From NCBI GenBank assembly GCA_029961075.1, contig JASBVL010000015.1, forward strand, positions 1-50,828: a stretch of 50,828 nt of DNA. The letters run 5' to 3'. The translations under genes and the position numbers were made by a program. Below are positions 1 to 7,597 of this stretch, one piece after another. Source of the DNA: Sphaerobacter sp. (GTDB taxonomy: Bacteria > Chloroflexota > Chloroflexia > Thermomicrobiales > Thermomicrobiaceae). The notes under the pieces are model-generated. The model was not told the DNA's origin and searched no databases. It was given only the letters and a program-made list of their open reading frames with translations. Within the stretch, counting starts at the first letter, position 1. The number at the start of each line of letters is the position of its first letter.

Positions 1-1098
1 GTCGAGCGTGACCGTCACGTCGCGGCTCTGGCCGCTGCGCTGCACGCGCAGCGTGACCGTGTCGCCCGGCTCGTGGGCGTACAGCAGGTTGATGAAGGGG
101 TGCTCGTCGTCGAGGGTCGTGCCGTCGATCGCGGTGATGAGGTCGCCCGGCTGGAGCCCCGCCTCCTCGGCCGGGCTGCCGGGGGCAACCGCCATCACCA
201 GCACCGGCTGCGCCGACGCGTCGCCGCCCGGGCCGCCCGGCCGGGCGACCGCGCGGAAGCTAATCCCGAGATACGGCCGCGCGACCCGCCCCGTGGCGAT
301 GATCTGCTCGGCGAACTGCTTGACCGTGTTGCTCTCGATGGCGAAGCCCAGCCCCTCGGCCCCCGGCTGGCCGAAGCCACCGCGCACGATCGCGGTGTTC
401 ATGCCGATGACCCGCCCGGCCTCGTCGAGCAGCGGCCCGCCGGAGTTGCCCGGGTTGATCGGGGCGTCGTGCTGGATCAGGTGCTCGAGCCGGTAGCCCT
501 CGCCGGTGTCGAGGCTGCGCCCGGTGGCGCTGACGACGCCGGTGGTCACCGTGTTGCGGAACTCGCCCAGCGCGCTGCCGATGGCGAGCACCGCCTGGCC
601 CGGCTTCACCTGGCTGGAGTCGCCGAAGGTGACGGTGGCCGGCACGGGACCGTCGACCTTGACCACGGCGACATCCTGGTAGCGGTCGCCGCCGACGACG
701 GTGGCGGGCACCTGGCGGCCGTCGCTGAAGATGACCTCCAGCGAGTCGGCGCTGTCCACCACGTGGGAGTTGGTCACGATGTGCCCCTGGTCGTCGATGA
801 TCATCCCGGTGCCGGTCCCGGTCCCCTGCGACGGCGCGCCGCCGCCCAGGTGGGCGACGATGGTGACCACCGCCGGGTTCACCCGCGCGACGATCTCGTC
901 CGTTGACGGATTCGTCAGGTCCGACGGGTCCGCGCTCGCCGTCGGGGCCGGTATGCTGGCCACGCTGGGGGTATCACGGCGCTCAGCGGCGTAGTGGTAG
1001 CCCGCGAGCCCACCGAGCACGGCGCCACCGGTCAATCCGATCAGGAGTGCGATGGCGATCAGGGCGACCGCGGGGAGAAGCGCGATCTGTCGTTGCAC
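1..1098 (-). CDS. HtrA/DegP-type serine protease with PDZ domain (3' end outside window)
   Basis: Membrane-anchored protease of the trypsin-like HtrA family, expected to degrade misfolded envelope proteins. Starts at GTG 1098 with GGAGGT upstream; 366 codons are visible and the frame is still open at base 1, so the C-terminus is missing. One N-terminal membrane segment (about residues 5-35) is followed by a Ser/Thr-rich linker. The catalytic triad is present: His in TNSHVVD, Asp in DRYQDVAVV and Ser in NPGNSGGPL. A PDZ domain begins near YLGIS and contains SPAAEEAGLQPGD. It is divergent from the S41 peptidase gene at 1327, and four 11-bp direct repeats lie about 100 bases upstream of its start, suggesting response-regulator control. 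Family assignment is secure. Confidence 0.93.
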   Translation of the reverse strand, partial: MQRQIALLPAVALIAIALLIGLTGGAVLGGLAGYHYAAERRDTPSVASIPAPTASADPSDLTNPSTDEIVARVNPAVVTIVAHLGGGAPSQGTGTGTGMIIDDQGHIVTNSHVVDSADSLEVIFSDGRQVPATVVGGDRYQDVAVVKVDGPVPATVTFGDSSQVKPGQAVLAIGSALGEFRNTVTTGVVSATGRSLDTGEGYRLEHLIQHDAPINPGNSGGPLLDEAGRVIGMNTAIVRGGFGQPGAEGLGFAIESNTVKQFAEQIIATGRVARPYLGISFRAVARPGGPGGDASAQPVLVMAVAPGSPAEEAGLQPGDLITAIDGTTLDDEHPFINLLYAHEPGDTVTLRVQRSGQSRDVTVTLD

Positions 1099-1196
1099 GG
1101 TTCCTGCACCTCCGCTTCCACAACGATGGCGTGTGCCGGCCGCTCGGGGCGGCGGGAGGCCCCGTCACTCCGGCACGATGAGCGTGCCAACCGTGG

Positions 1197-1236
1197 CTGA
1201 GCGTGATCTGAACGCATCCTGAACCGTGGCTGAACG
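1197..1236. promoter_or_regulatory. Four 11-bp-phased direct repeats (probable OmpR/PhoB-family operator)
   Basis: CTGA(A/G)C begins at 1197, 1208, 1219 and 1230, exactly 11 bases apart. Read on the minus strand this is GTTCAG-N5 repeated. Direct repeats on one helix face with 11-bp phasing are typical binding sites of OmpR/PhoB-type response regulators. They lie between the divergent htrA-like (start 1098) and S41 peptidase (start 1327) genes, so either or both may be controlled. No such regulator gene is present in the window. Confidence 0.6.
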
Positions 1237-1326
1237 GGGCGGCGCCGCGGCACGAGCCTTCCGAGGCGAGTTGGTATGCTTTGCTGGCGTATGGTTTCTC
1301 GATCCCATGCCGGGGTGGAGGCATCC

Positions 1327-2751
1327 ATGGATCGCGTCTCTTCGCAGCACATTGACCCGGCGGACCGTGAAGCGGAGTCCGCCCAAGCCGACCAGCGGGG
1401 AGCGACGCACTCCGGGACCGCCGTCCCTCCTCTGATCCCGGACCCGTCCATCGAGACGGAACTCCCCCGCAGCCAGCGCGGCAGCCTGGGCGTGCTGCTG
1501 CTGGCGATCGTGGCCCTGCTCGGCGTCTTCACGACCGGGTTCGGCACGGGCATCGTCGTCGAGCGCATGGGTGCCGGCGCCGCCGCACCGCCGCCGACGG
1601 AGACGGCGCAGGCCCCGCGCGTGATCGACGAGGTCTGGAAGCTCGTCCACGAACACTTCGTCGAGCCGGGCAAGATCGACGATCAGGCGATGACGACGGC
1701 GGCGATCAACGGCATGCTCGAGCCGCTGGGCGACGATGGGCACACGCGCTACCTGCCGCCGGAACAGGTGGTCGAGCACGATCAGAACCTCTCCGGCAGC
1801 TACGTCGGCGTCGGGATTCAGATCGAGATGCGTGACGATCGGATCGTGGTGGTGGCGCCGCTCAATGAGTCGCCGGCCGCAGCGGCGGGGATCCGGCCCG
1901 GCGATGTGCTGGTCTCGGTCGACGGGCAGAGCGTCGCCGGGCTGTCGCTGGACGAGGTCGTGCGCCTCGTCCGCGGCGAGGAAGGGACGACGGTCGAGCT
2001 GGTGTTCGAGCGGCCCGGCCAGGCGGAGCCGGTGACCGCGCGCCTCCGCCGCACCCAACTGGAGCTCAAAGCCGTCGATTGGGCCCTGCTGCCGGGAGGC
2101 GTGGTCGACATCCGGATCAGCGAGTTCATCCGGGGGACGAGCGATCAGCTGACGGCTGCGATCGAGGAGGCGGAGCGGGCCGGCGCGACCGGCATCGTGC
2201 TGGACCTGCGGAACAACCCGGGTGGCCTGGTCGACGAGGCGATCCGGGTCGCCTCCGCCTTCCTGCCGCCGGAGACGACGGTATTCAAGAGCCGCGTGCG
2301 CGACGGCTCGGAGACCGCCCACCTCACGGTCGCCACGGTGCGGCGGACCGACCTGCCGCTGGTGGTGCTGGTGAACGAGGGGACCGCGTCGGCGGCCGAG
2401 ATCGTCTCCGGCGCGCTCCAGGAGCACCAGCGGGCGCCGCTGGTGGGCGTGCCGACCTTCGGCACCGGCACGGTGCTGAGCCAGTACACCCTGAGCGACG
2501 GCTCGGCGCTGCTCCTCGGCACCGAGCTCTGGATGACACCCGACGGCGACCTGATTCGCGATTCCGGGATCTCCCCCGACTACCGGGTGGAGCAGCCAGA
2601 GGGCGTGTGGAACTATACGCCGGTGACCGGGATGCCGGTCAATGAGGACGTCGCGCAGGACGCCCAGCTCAGCGCGGCGCTCGGGGTGCTGCGCGGCACC
2701 CCGCCGCCGAGCGGCGCCCGGACGAGCGGCGGCTGCCTCATGTGCAGCTAG
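1327..2751 (+). CDS. S41 family C-terminal processing peptidase (CtpA/Prc-like), general-base Lys replaced
   Basis: Carboxy-terminal processing protease-like protein of 474 residues. ATG 1327 is chosen over upstream ATG 1276 because GTGGAGG precedes it. After a Glu/Ala-rich start there is one membrane anchor (about residues 58-82), then a PDZ domain (about 155-235; YVGVGI, GIRPGD) and the S41 core with LDLRNNPGG. The nucleophile is Ser355 in GTASAAEI. The expected catalytic Lys lies 25 residues further in the family motif TFGKG, but here that position is Thr380 (TFGTG). The fold is otherwise complete, so the protein is either catalytically altered or uses another base. It is divergent from the HtrA gene, fitting envelope quality control. 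Confidence 0.9.
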   Translation: MDRVSSQHIDPADREAESAQADQRGATHSGTAVPPLIPDPSIETELPRSQRGSLGVLLLAIVALLGVFTTGFGTGIVVERMGAGAAAPPPTETAQAPRVIDEVWKLVHEHFVEPGKIDDQAMTTAAINGMLEPLGDDGHTRYLPPEQVVEHDQNLSGSYVGVGIQIEMRDDRIVVVAPLNESPAAAAGIRPGDVLVSVDGQSVAGLSLDEVVRLVRGEEGTTVELVFERPGQAEPVTARLRRTQLELKAVDWALLPGGVVDIRISEFIRGTSDQLTAAIEEAERAGATGIVLDLRNNPGGLVDEAIRVASAFLPPETTVFKSRVRDGSETAHLTVATVRRTDLPLVVLVNEGTASAAEIVSGALQEHQRAPLVGVPTFGTGTVLSQYTLSDGSALLLGTELWMTPDGDLIRDSGISPDYRVEQPEGVWNYTPVTGMPVNEDVAQDAQLSAALGVLRGTPPPSGARTSGGCLMCS

Positions 2752-2900
2752 CGGCGCGGGGTGGCGTGCGCCGCGCTACCTTCGTCGTCCGGCGCGCAGC
2801 GAAGCACCTGCGCTGAGTCCATCATGTCCGCCTGCGTGCGCTGCCTCCCGTGATCGGTCCGGTGGGCCGGGCGGGGCGTGTCCCGCCCGGAGTTCCCGCG

Positions 2901-2931
2901 CGTGGAGCGCCGGCCTCCCGGCCGGCTCCCG
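2901..2931 (+). repeat. Interspersed repeat, CGTGGAGCGCCGGC family
   Basis: CGTGGAGCGCCGGC followed by GGCCGGCTCCCG. The same unit recurs at 19751-19781 and 50444-50483 on the plus strand and at 6675-6714 in reverse. This copy stands alone, without the GTCAAA half-sites that accompany the other three. Confidence 0.7.
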
Positions 2932-3091
2932 TCCGGGGCGGCGCAACCAACCGGCCAAGTCGTCAAGCGCTCTGAGTCCCGGGCGGCCTCCCCCTACCGG
3001 AATGACGCACCGGACGGCTCGCGGGGGCCGGTGCGGCTGCCCGGCCCCGCGGGCAGCTCCGCTCGGCCCCCGCCGTCACTCGGGCACGTTC

Positions 3092-3142
3092 GTGTCATCC
3101 TGAGTGGAGGGCTGCGCGGCGGCCCGGAGTCGAAGGATCTCC
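3092..3142 (+). repeat. GTCATCCTGAG...GTCGAAGGATCT repeat
   Basis: Starts GTGTCATCCTGAG and ends AGTCGAAGGATCT. It resembles a dispersed intergenic element common in Chloroflexota genomes (GTCATCCTGAG...GAAGGATCT). A partial second unit lies at 3299-3328 (GTCATCCTGAG...CCGAAGTATC). Confidence 0.55.
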
Positions 3143-3298
3143 GCGTGGGGTGGTGGCGGATCGTGGATCCCGTCGGCACGCTCAGGCCAGGCTCTTCGCG
3201 GCGCTGACGGGCGGCTCCGTTCGGCAACGGCCCGCCCTACCGGCCTGTCGGGCGCGAGACATCGTGTCACCTGACGCGCCGCCCGCCGCGCCCCTTCT

Positions 3299-3328
3299 TG
3301 TCATCCTGAGCAGACCGAAGTATCCCCA
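3299..3328 (+). repeat. Second, shorter GTCATCCTGAG unit
   Basis: TGTCATCCTGAGCAGACCGAAGTATC; same orientation as the unit at 3092 but with a shorter middle part. Confidence 0.45.
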
Positions 3329-3470
3329 TCCGCAGCCGACGATGAGCCGGCCGGCGGCCGGCGTTCCCGGGTGGGCTCTGGCGCCGTGCGCCGGGGGCCA
3401 GGTCGCGCGGCGGTGCGCGGCCATGAGTAACCGACCCGCGTCCTTGTTACTCACCATCTCGTGCACCCTC

Positions 3471-3499
3471 TTCTCATCCCCGTTGTTCTGATGTACACT
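3471..3499 (+). promoter_or_regulatory. Possible promoter of the peptide-binding protein gene
   Basis: TTCTCA at 3471-3476 and TACACT at 3494-3499, 17 bases apart, each 4 of 6 matches to the sigma-70 consensus. The region is locally AT-richer than its surroundings. The long distance to the start codon (about 280 bases) leaves room for a leader or another promoter. Confidence 0.3.
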
Positions 3500-3783
3500 G
3501 TCGCTGAAGTTCTGTCGGAGACGAGAGGCAATTGCATATCCCGTCGCTCGCAACCACGAGGACGGGCGACGAATCTGCGCTTTCACGGGGTCCATGGCAC
3601 GGTTGGGGGATCGCTGTGCCATGTGACGTCATGGTGAACCGGAGGGGAGGTTGCGTTGCGAATAGGGAGCGCCTCGCCAGCGGCTGGGGTGCTGCCAGAG
3701 GAGACGAGTCTGGGCAGCCAGCGCCGCCGGGCGGAGCGGCCGACGGCGCTGGGACCGTGGACAGGAGGAGGAGGTGTTCGCGC

Positions 3784-5658
3784 ATGAGCGACAGGCAGTT
3801 CGATGAGATGCTGAGGGCGGCCACCGAGGGCCGTCTGAGCCGGCGCGAGGTGCTCAAGCGTGCCGCCGCGCTCGGGCTGAGCGCGCCGGCGATCGCGGCG
3901 CTGCTCGCGGCCTGCGGTGGCGGCGGCGAGTCGGAGCCCACCACGGCCCCGACCCAGGCGTCGGGCGGTGGGGCCGCCAGCCCGACCGCGTCCGGCGGCT
4001 CGGCCACCCCGCAGGGCGGCAGCGGCGGTGAGGCCGGCGGCCACGGCGAGCTGCGCCTGCTCTGGTGGCAGGCGCCGACGATCCTCAACGCACACCTCTC
4101 CCAGGGCACGAAGGACTTCGACGCCTCGCGGGTGCACCTCGAGCCCCTGGCCGAATTCGACAAGGACTCCAACCTGGTCCCGGTTCTGGCCGCCGAGATC
4201 CCCGAGCGGGGCAAGGGCGTGGCCGAGGACGGCAAGAGCGTTACCTGGAAGCTGCGCCAGGGCGTCAAGTGGCACGACGGTGAGGAGTTCACCGCCGAGG
4301 ACGTCAAGTTCACCTTCGAGTATCTGACCAACGAGAAGACCGCGGCTACCACCTACGGGAAGTACAAGAACGTCGAGTCGGTCGAGGTCATCGACGAGTA
4401 CACCGTCAAGGTCAACTTCAAGACGCCCGACCCGGCCTGGTTCAACCCGTTCGTCGGTCCGGAGGGGATGATCCTCCCCGAGCACGTCCTGCGGGACTAC
4501 GTCGGGGAGAAGGCGCGCGAGGCACCCTTCAACCTGAAGCCGATCGGCACCGGGCCCTTCAAGGTCGTCGAGTTCCGGCCGGGCGACGTCGTCGTCTACG
4601 AGCGCAACCCCGACTACTGGGATCCCGGCAAGCCGCACTTCGATCGGATCACCATGAAGGGCGGCGGCGACGCGACGAGTGCCGCGCGGGCGGTGCTCCA
4701 GACCGGTGAGGCCGACTACGCGTGGAACATCCAGGTGGAGCCGGCGGTCCTCAAGTCGCTCGAAGCGGCCGGGCAGGGCAAGGTGCTCACCTGGGTCGGT
4801 GGCGGGACCGAGAAGCTCCTGATCAACCACTCGGACCCGAACACCGAGGTCAACGGTGAGCGCTCGTACTACAAGAACCCGCACCCGCACTTCAAGGAGC
4901 TGAAGGTCCGGCAGGCGCTGGCGCTGGCGATCCAGCGCGACGTCATCGCCGACACGCTCTACGGCCCAGGCGGAAGCGCGACCGCGTTGACCATGAACGA
5001 GGTCCCGCCGCTCATGCCGGACGACCTGACCTGGGAGTTCAACCTGGACAAGGCGAAGGCGCTCCTGGACGAGGTCGGCGCGCAGCCCGGCTCCAACGGC
5101 ATCCGGGTGCTGAACGACGTGCCCATGCACTGGGTCTACCAGACGTCGGTCAACCCGGTGCGGCAGAAGACCCAGGAGCTCATCAAGGCCGCCTGCGCGC
5201 AGTTGGGGATCGAGATCGAGATCAAGGCGGTCAGCGCCGACGTCTACTTCTCGGGCGATCCGGGCAACCCGGACACGACCGGCCACTTCTACGCCGACCT
5301 GGAGATGTACACGAACGGCGCGGAGTCCCCGTACCCGGTGCTGTGGTACCGGCGCTACTACTCGGGGAACCCGGACACCGACATCTGCCAGCAATCGAAC
5401 CAGTGGGCCGCCGACAACGACATGCGCTACCAGAATCCCGAGTTCAACAAGCTGTGGGATCAGGTAACGCAGGAGCTCGACCCCGACCGGGCGACCGAGC
5501 TCTTCCTGGAGATGCAGCGGCTGGTGGTGAACGACGTGGCCGAGATCGGCATCGTGGCCCGCAACAACGTTGCCTGCGTCAGCAACCAGATCACCGGGAT
5601 CTCCCCGACCCAGTGGGCGTCCGACCTGTGGGACGTCAAGAACTGGAAGAAGGCCTAG
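3784..5658 (+). CDS. ABC transporter substrate-binding lipoprotein, family 5 (peptide/solute)
   Basis: Extracytoplasmic solute-binding protein of the DppA/OppA type, 624 residues. ATG 3784 is preceded by GGAGGAGGTG. The N-terminus carries a twin-arginine motif (SRREVLKRA, Arg20-Arg21), a hydrophobic stretch and a lipobox ending at Cys44 (LLAAC), so it is probably exported folded and lipid-anchored. A Gly/Ser/Thr-rich linker (about 45-85) leads to the binding domain with WKLRQGVKWHDGEEFTAEDV and IGTGPFKV, both typical of family 5. No permease or ATPase gene follows: a strong hairpin terminates transcription at 5682 and an unrelated gene comes next. The transporter partners must be elsewhere, and the substrate cannot be told from sequence. 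Confidence 0.93.
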   Translation: MSDRQFDEMLRAATEGRLSRREVLKRAAALGLSAPAIAALLAACGGGGESEPTTAPTQASGGGAASPTASGGSATPQGGSGGEAGGHGELRLLWWQAPTILNAHLSQGTKDFDASRVHLEPLAEFDKDSNLVPVLAAEIPERGKGVAEDGKSVTWKLRQGVKWHDGEEFTAEDVKFTFEYLTNEKTAATTYGKYKNVESVEVIDEYTVKVNFKTPDPAWFNPFVGPEGMILPEHVLRDYVGEKAREAPFNLKPIGTGPFKVVEFRPGDVVVYERNPDYWDPGKPHFDRITMKGGGDATSAARAVLQTGEADYAWNIQVEPAVLKSLEAAGQGKVLTWVGGGTEKLLINHSDPNTEVNGERSYYKNPHPHFKELKVRQALALAIQRDVIADTLYGPGGSATALTMNEVPPLMPDDLTWEFNLDKAKALLDEVGAQPGSNGIRVLNDVPMHWVYQTSVNPVRQKTQELIKAACAQLGIEIEIKAVSADVYFSGDPGNPDTTGHFYADLEMYTNGAESPYPVLWYRRYYSGNPDTDICQQSNQWAADNDMRYQNPEFNKLWDQVTQELDPDRATELFLEMQRLVVNDVAEIGIVARNNVACVSNQITGISPTQWASDLWDVKNWKKA

Positions 5659-5681
5659 CCCGAGCGCTGACGGACGCGCCC

Positions 5682-5712
5682 GCCGGGGTGGGGTCATGGA
5701 CCCCACCCCGGC
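5682..5712 (+). terminator. Strong hairpin terminator after the substrate-binding protein
   Basis: Perfect 14-bp stem (GCCGGGGTGGGGTC pairing with GACCCCACCCCGGC) with a 3-base loop, 23 bases after the stop codon. There is no clear T-run, as is common in high-GC genomes. Confidence 0.7.
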
Positions 5713-5810
5713 TCTCGCTTCCGCGCGGCCGCGCCGGCAGGCGTCCTGCTTCCCCTCGCCGCGGCGACGTCCAGCCGGACCAGTGACCTTCGCTCCCGAG
5801 GAGGTGTGCC

Positions 5811-6209
5811 ATGGGCGACGCGCCGACCTGCCGCTGCCGCGGGGCGCCGCACCCCGGGCTCCTGGCCGGCATCGCCCTGTTCAACGCCGGTGAGTTCTTC
5901 GAGTGCCACGAGGTGCTGGAGGCGCTCTGGCGCGCCGAGTCCGACCCGGTGCGGGCGCTCTATCAGGGGATCCTCCAGATCGGCGTCGCCTTCCACCACC
6001 TGGGCCGTGGCAACTGGCGCGGCGCGACCAGCCTGCTCCGGGCCGGGATCGAGAAGGTCAGCCGCTTCCGCCCGAGCTGCATGGGCGTCGACACGGCCGC
6101 GCTTGTCCGCCAGTCGCAGCGCTGCCAGGAGCGGCTGCAGGCACTCGGCCCCGAGCGCATCGCCGCGTTCGACTGGTCGCTGGTCCCGACCGTGACCGTC
6201 CGGCGCTGA
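5811..6209 (+). CDS. DUF309 domain protein
   Basis: 132-residue soluble, helical protein of the DUF309 family (function unknown). ATG 5811 follows GAGGAGGTG. The family signature is clear: an early FNAGEFFECHEVLEALW block (about residues 24-40) and GILQIGVAFHHL (about 53-64), with conserved His and Glu residues that look like a possible metal or active site. The first ten residues hold two CRC-like cysteines outside the domain. It sits alone between two intergenic regions, so its context gives no functional hint. Confidence 0.88.
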   Translation: MGDAPTCRCRGAPHPGLLAGIALFNAGEFFECHEVLEALWRAESDPVRALYQGILQIGVAFHHLGRGNWRGATSLLRAGIEKVSRFRPSCMGVDTAALVRQSQRCQERLQALGPERIAAFDWSLVPTVTVRR

Positions 6210-6477
6210 CCCCCCGGCGCCCGCGCTCGCTCCCGCCCCTCGGGTCATGACGACTCGTCCGGACGCATCCCTGCTCTCGTCAGCCTGCGCGGAACCGACC
6301 GGGTGCGCGTGGAGCGCATCAGCCGGGCCGGTGGAGCGCCATCGCGCGGGCGGCGATGGGTGCCCGGGGACAATGGCATGTGACGGATTGTTCGGGGAGC
6401 TGCGCCCGGTCGGGGCCCGGGGGTAAACCCCCGGGCTACTGGGCGAAGCCCACTGAAGGGGCTCGGGGCAGATCCCC

Positions 6478-6575
6478 GGGTATGCCAGATCTATTCGTCA
6501 AACTCCATAAGCCCCGGGCTGACCACGCGAAGCCCGCTGATGGCGTTTGACGGAATCGTCTGGTATCCGCGCCGG
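6478..6575. repeat. Inverted pair of GTCAAA half-site repeats, copy 1
   Basis: Left half GGGTATGCCAGATCTATTCG then TCAAACTCCATAAGCC (6478-6513); right half GGCGTTTGACGGAATCG then TCTGGTATCC (6542-6568), its approximate reverse complement, separated by about 30 bases. Related half-sites lie near 19.9-20.0 kb and 50.5-50.7 kb. Confidence 0.7.
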
Positions 6576-6674
6576 GCCCCGACCACCGCGATCAGCCCCG
6601 CAGCACGCCCGCCGCGATCATCCAGCTTCAGCCCCGGGCACACTGACGCACGGCCCTGATCGGTGCGCGGGGAA

Positions 6675-6714
6675 CGGGAGCCGGCGATGCACCGTGCGAC
6701 GCCGGCGCTCCACG
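6675..6714 (-). repeat. CGTGGAGCGCCGGC repeat, inverted copy
   Basis: Its 40-base reverse complement differs from 50444-50483 at only about two positions by eye. This implies recent common origin or gene conversion between loci 44 kb apart. Confidence 0.75.
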
Positions 6715-6808
6715 GGAGCGCACAAGGCCCTCCCCTGCCGCATACGCCCGGCGCGCGGCACTCTTCGCCGCTCGGTCGGCCTCTCCGACTCTCCCGCAGG
6801 GAGGGGGC

Positions 6809-6858
6809 TTGACAAGGCGGCACACGTACGTACAATAGAGACATAGCGGTGTACGTAC
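6809..6858 (+). promoter_or_regulatory. Sigma-70 promoter with two GTACGTAC palindromes
   Basis: TTGACA at 6809-6814 and TACAAT at 6831-6836 with a 16-base spacer, a near-consensus promoter. The self-complementary octamer GTACGTAC occurs at 6826-6833, overlapping the -10 element, and again at 6851-6858, 25 bases further and just past the likely transcription start. Such placement suits a repressor operator. Confidence 0.7.
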
Positions 6859-6880
6859 AAGAGCGGGCCGGAGGAGCGCG

Positions 6881-7120
6881 ATGCGGAGGGCACCACAGCA
6901 GCGACGGCGGTGGTACCGAGCGCGAATCAGCCGCTGCCACCGCCTGGGACGCCGCCGATTCCAGACCCGCGCGTTCGCCCGGGGCACGCGACCCCTGGCG
7001 GTCAGCCGGGACGCGGGTGCGCACGCCGACTATGCCGTCACGAGCGCCCGCTACCGGACCTGGCTCCTGGCCCACTCCCGGCGCCTCGTGCCGCTCCGCC
7101 CGCCGCGGTGGCGCAGCTAA
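6881..7120 (+). CDS. Small arginine-rich protein of unknown function
   Basis: 79 residues, more than a quarter arginine, with almost no acidic residues; predicted pI is very high. The gene is supported by context rather than homology. It has a near-consensus promoter at 6809-6836, GGAGGAG 4-6 bases before ATG 6881, and a textbook terminator with a T-run at 7155-7182. The N-terminus begins MRRAPQQRRRW and the C-terminus ends PLRPPRWRS; there is no membrane segment or Cys cluster. It could bind nucleic acid or be an antimicrobial-like or ribosome-associated peptide. It could also be that the transcript itself is a small RNA and the frame incidental. I do not recognise a family. Confidence 0.5.
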   Translation: MRRAPQQRRRWYRARISRCHRLGRRRFQTRAFARGTRPLAVSRDAGAHADYAVTSARYRTWLLAHSRRLVPLRPPRWRS

Positions 7121-7154
7121 ACCACGACCACTTCTTCCCTCCCTCCCTGTACCC

Positions 7155-7182
7155 GGGGCCGTCTCCGACGGCCCCTTTTCTC
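7155..7182 (+). terminator. Rho-independent terminator of the Arg-rich gene
   Basis: GGGGCCGTC (7155-7163), 3-base loop, GACGGCCCC (7167-7175), then TTTTCTCT. This is one of few hairpins in the window with a T-run. Confidence 0.85.
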
Positions 7183-7293
7183 TGCCCTGATGCGCCGGGG
7201 CGGTGGATGCGATAATGCGAGTGCGGACCAATGAGGGCCAGCGATTGCCACCTCCCCACGGTCCCGGCGATCGCCAGGCGAGAGGAGGGCGCG

Positions 7294-7551
7294 ATGACTG
7301 GCGCGGGTGATGCGGTCGTGCAGGCACTGCGGGCGCACGGGTTCCGCACGACCTACGAGACGACGGCGATCCGCCTGCTCAGCCACCCCGACCTGCCCGG
7401 CCTGGAGGTACGCGTCGGCACCACCACGATCGTCTTCGAGCGGGCCGGGCAGGAGGTCTACCGCGCGCCGCTCGACCGCATCGACCTGGCGGCGGCGCTG
7501 GCGCGCGCCGGCTGGCGCGCGCGGGCACGCGGCCAGCCGGCCGCGCGGTAG
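7294..7551 (+). CDS. Small hypothetical protein upstream of the molybdenum enzyme
   Basis: 85 residues from ATG 7294, which follows GAGGAGG at good spacing. It contains an alpha/beta pattern (QALRAHGFRTTYETTAIRLL, then EVRVGTTTIVFERAGQEVYR) and a basic Ala-rich tail. There are no membrane segments or cysteines. It lies 46 bases before the molybdopterin oxidoreductase and is probably cotranscribed with it, so a role with that enzyme is possible. No family recognised. Confidence 0.6.
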   Translation: MTGAGDAVVQALRAHGFRTTYETTAIRLLSHPDLPGLEVRVGTTTIVFERAGQEVYRAPLDRIDLAAALARAGWRARARGQPAAR

Positions 7552-7597
7552 ACGGGCGGCGCGCAGGCTGGCGCGCGGGCATTCGGAGGAGACCCCC

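Larger units (their letters stand above)
2752..3470. other. Intergenic region with short interspersed repeats, no gene seen
   Basis: About 720 bases between the S41 peptidase and the promoter region of the peptide-binding protein. Open frames here lack ribosome binding sites and family resemblance. It contains a CGTGGAGCGCCGGC unit at 2901-2931 (also near 6.7, 19.75 and 50.45 kb) and two GTCATCCTGAG-type units at 3092-3142 and 3299-3328. Confidence 0.7.
6210..6808. other. Intergenic region carrying a composite repeat, no gene seen
   Basis: About 600 bases with no supported gene. It contains GC-rich inverted repeats (CCCGGGGGTAAACCCCCGGG near 6416), two inverted GTCAAA half-sites (6478-6575), a reversed CGTGGAGCGCCGGC unit (6675-6714) and GCACAAGGCCCTCCCC (6717-6732), which also occurs inverted near 30.6 kb. 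Together these look like one composite interspersed element. Confidence 0.65.

Noticed and set aside
3583..5706. Long minus-strand open frame opposite the peptide-binding protein gene
   Set aside because: It is the antisense shadow of a well-supported gene; composition is Arg/Val/Leu/Asp-rich with no motif, typical of high-GC antisense frames.
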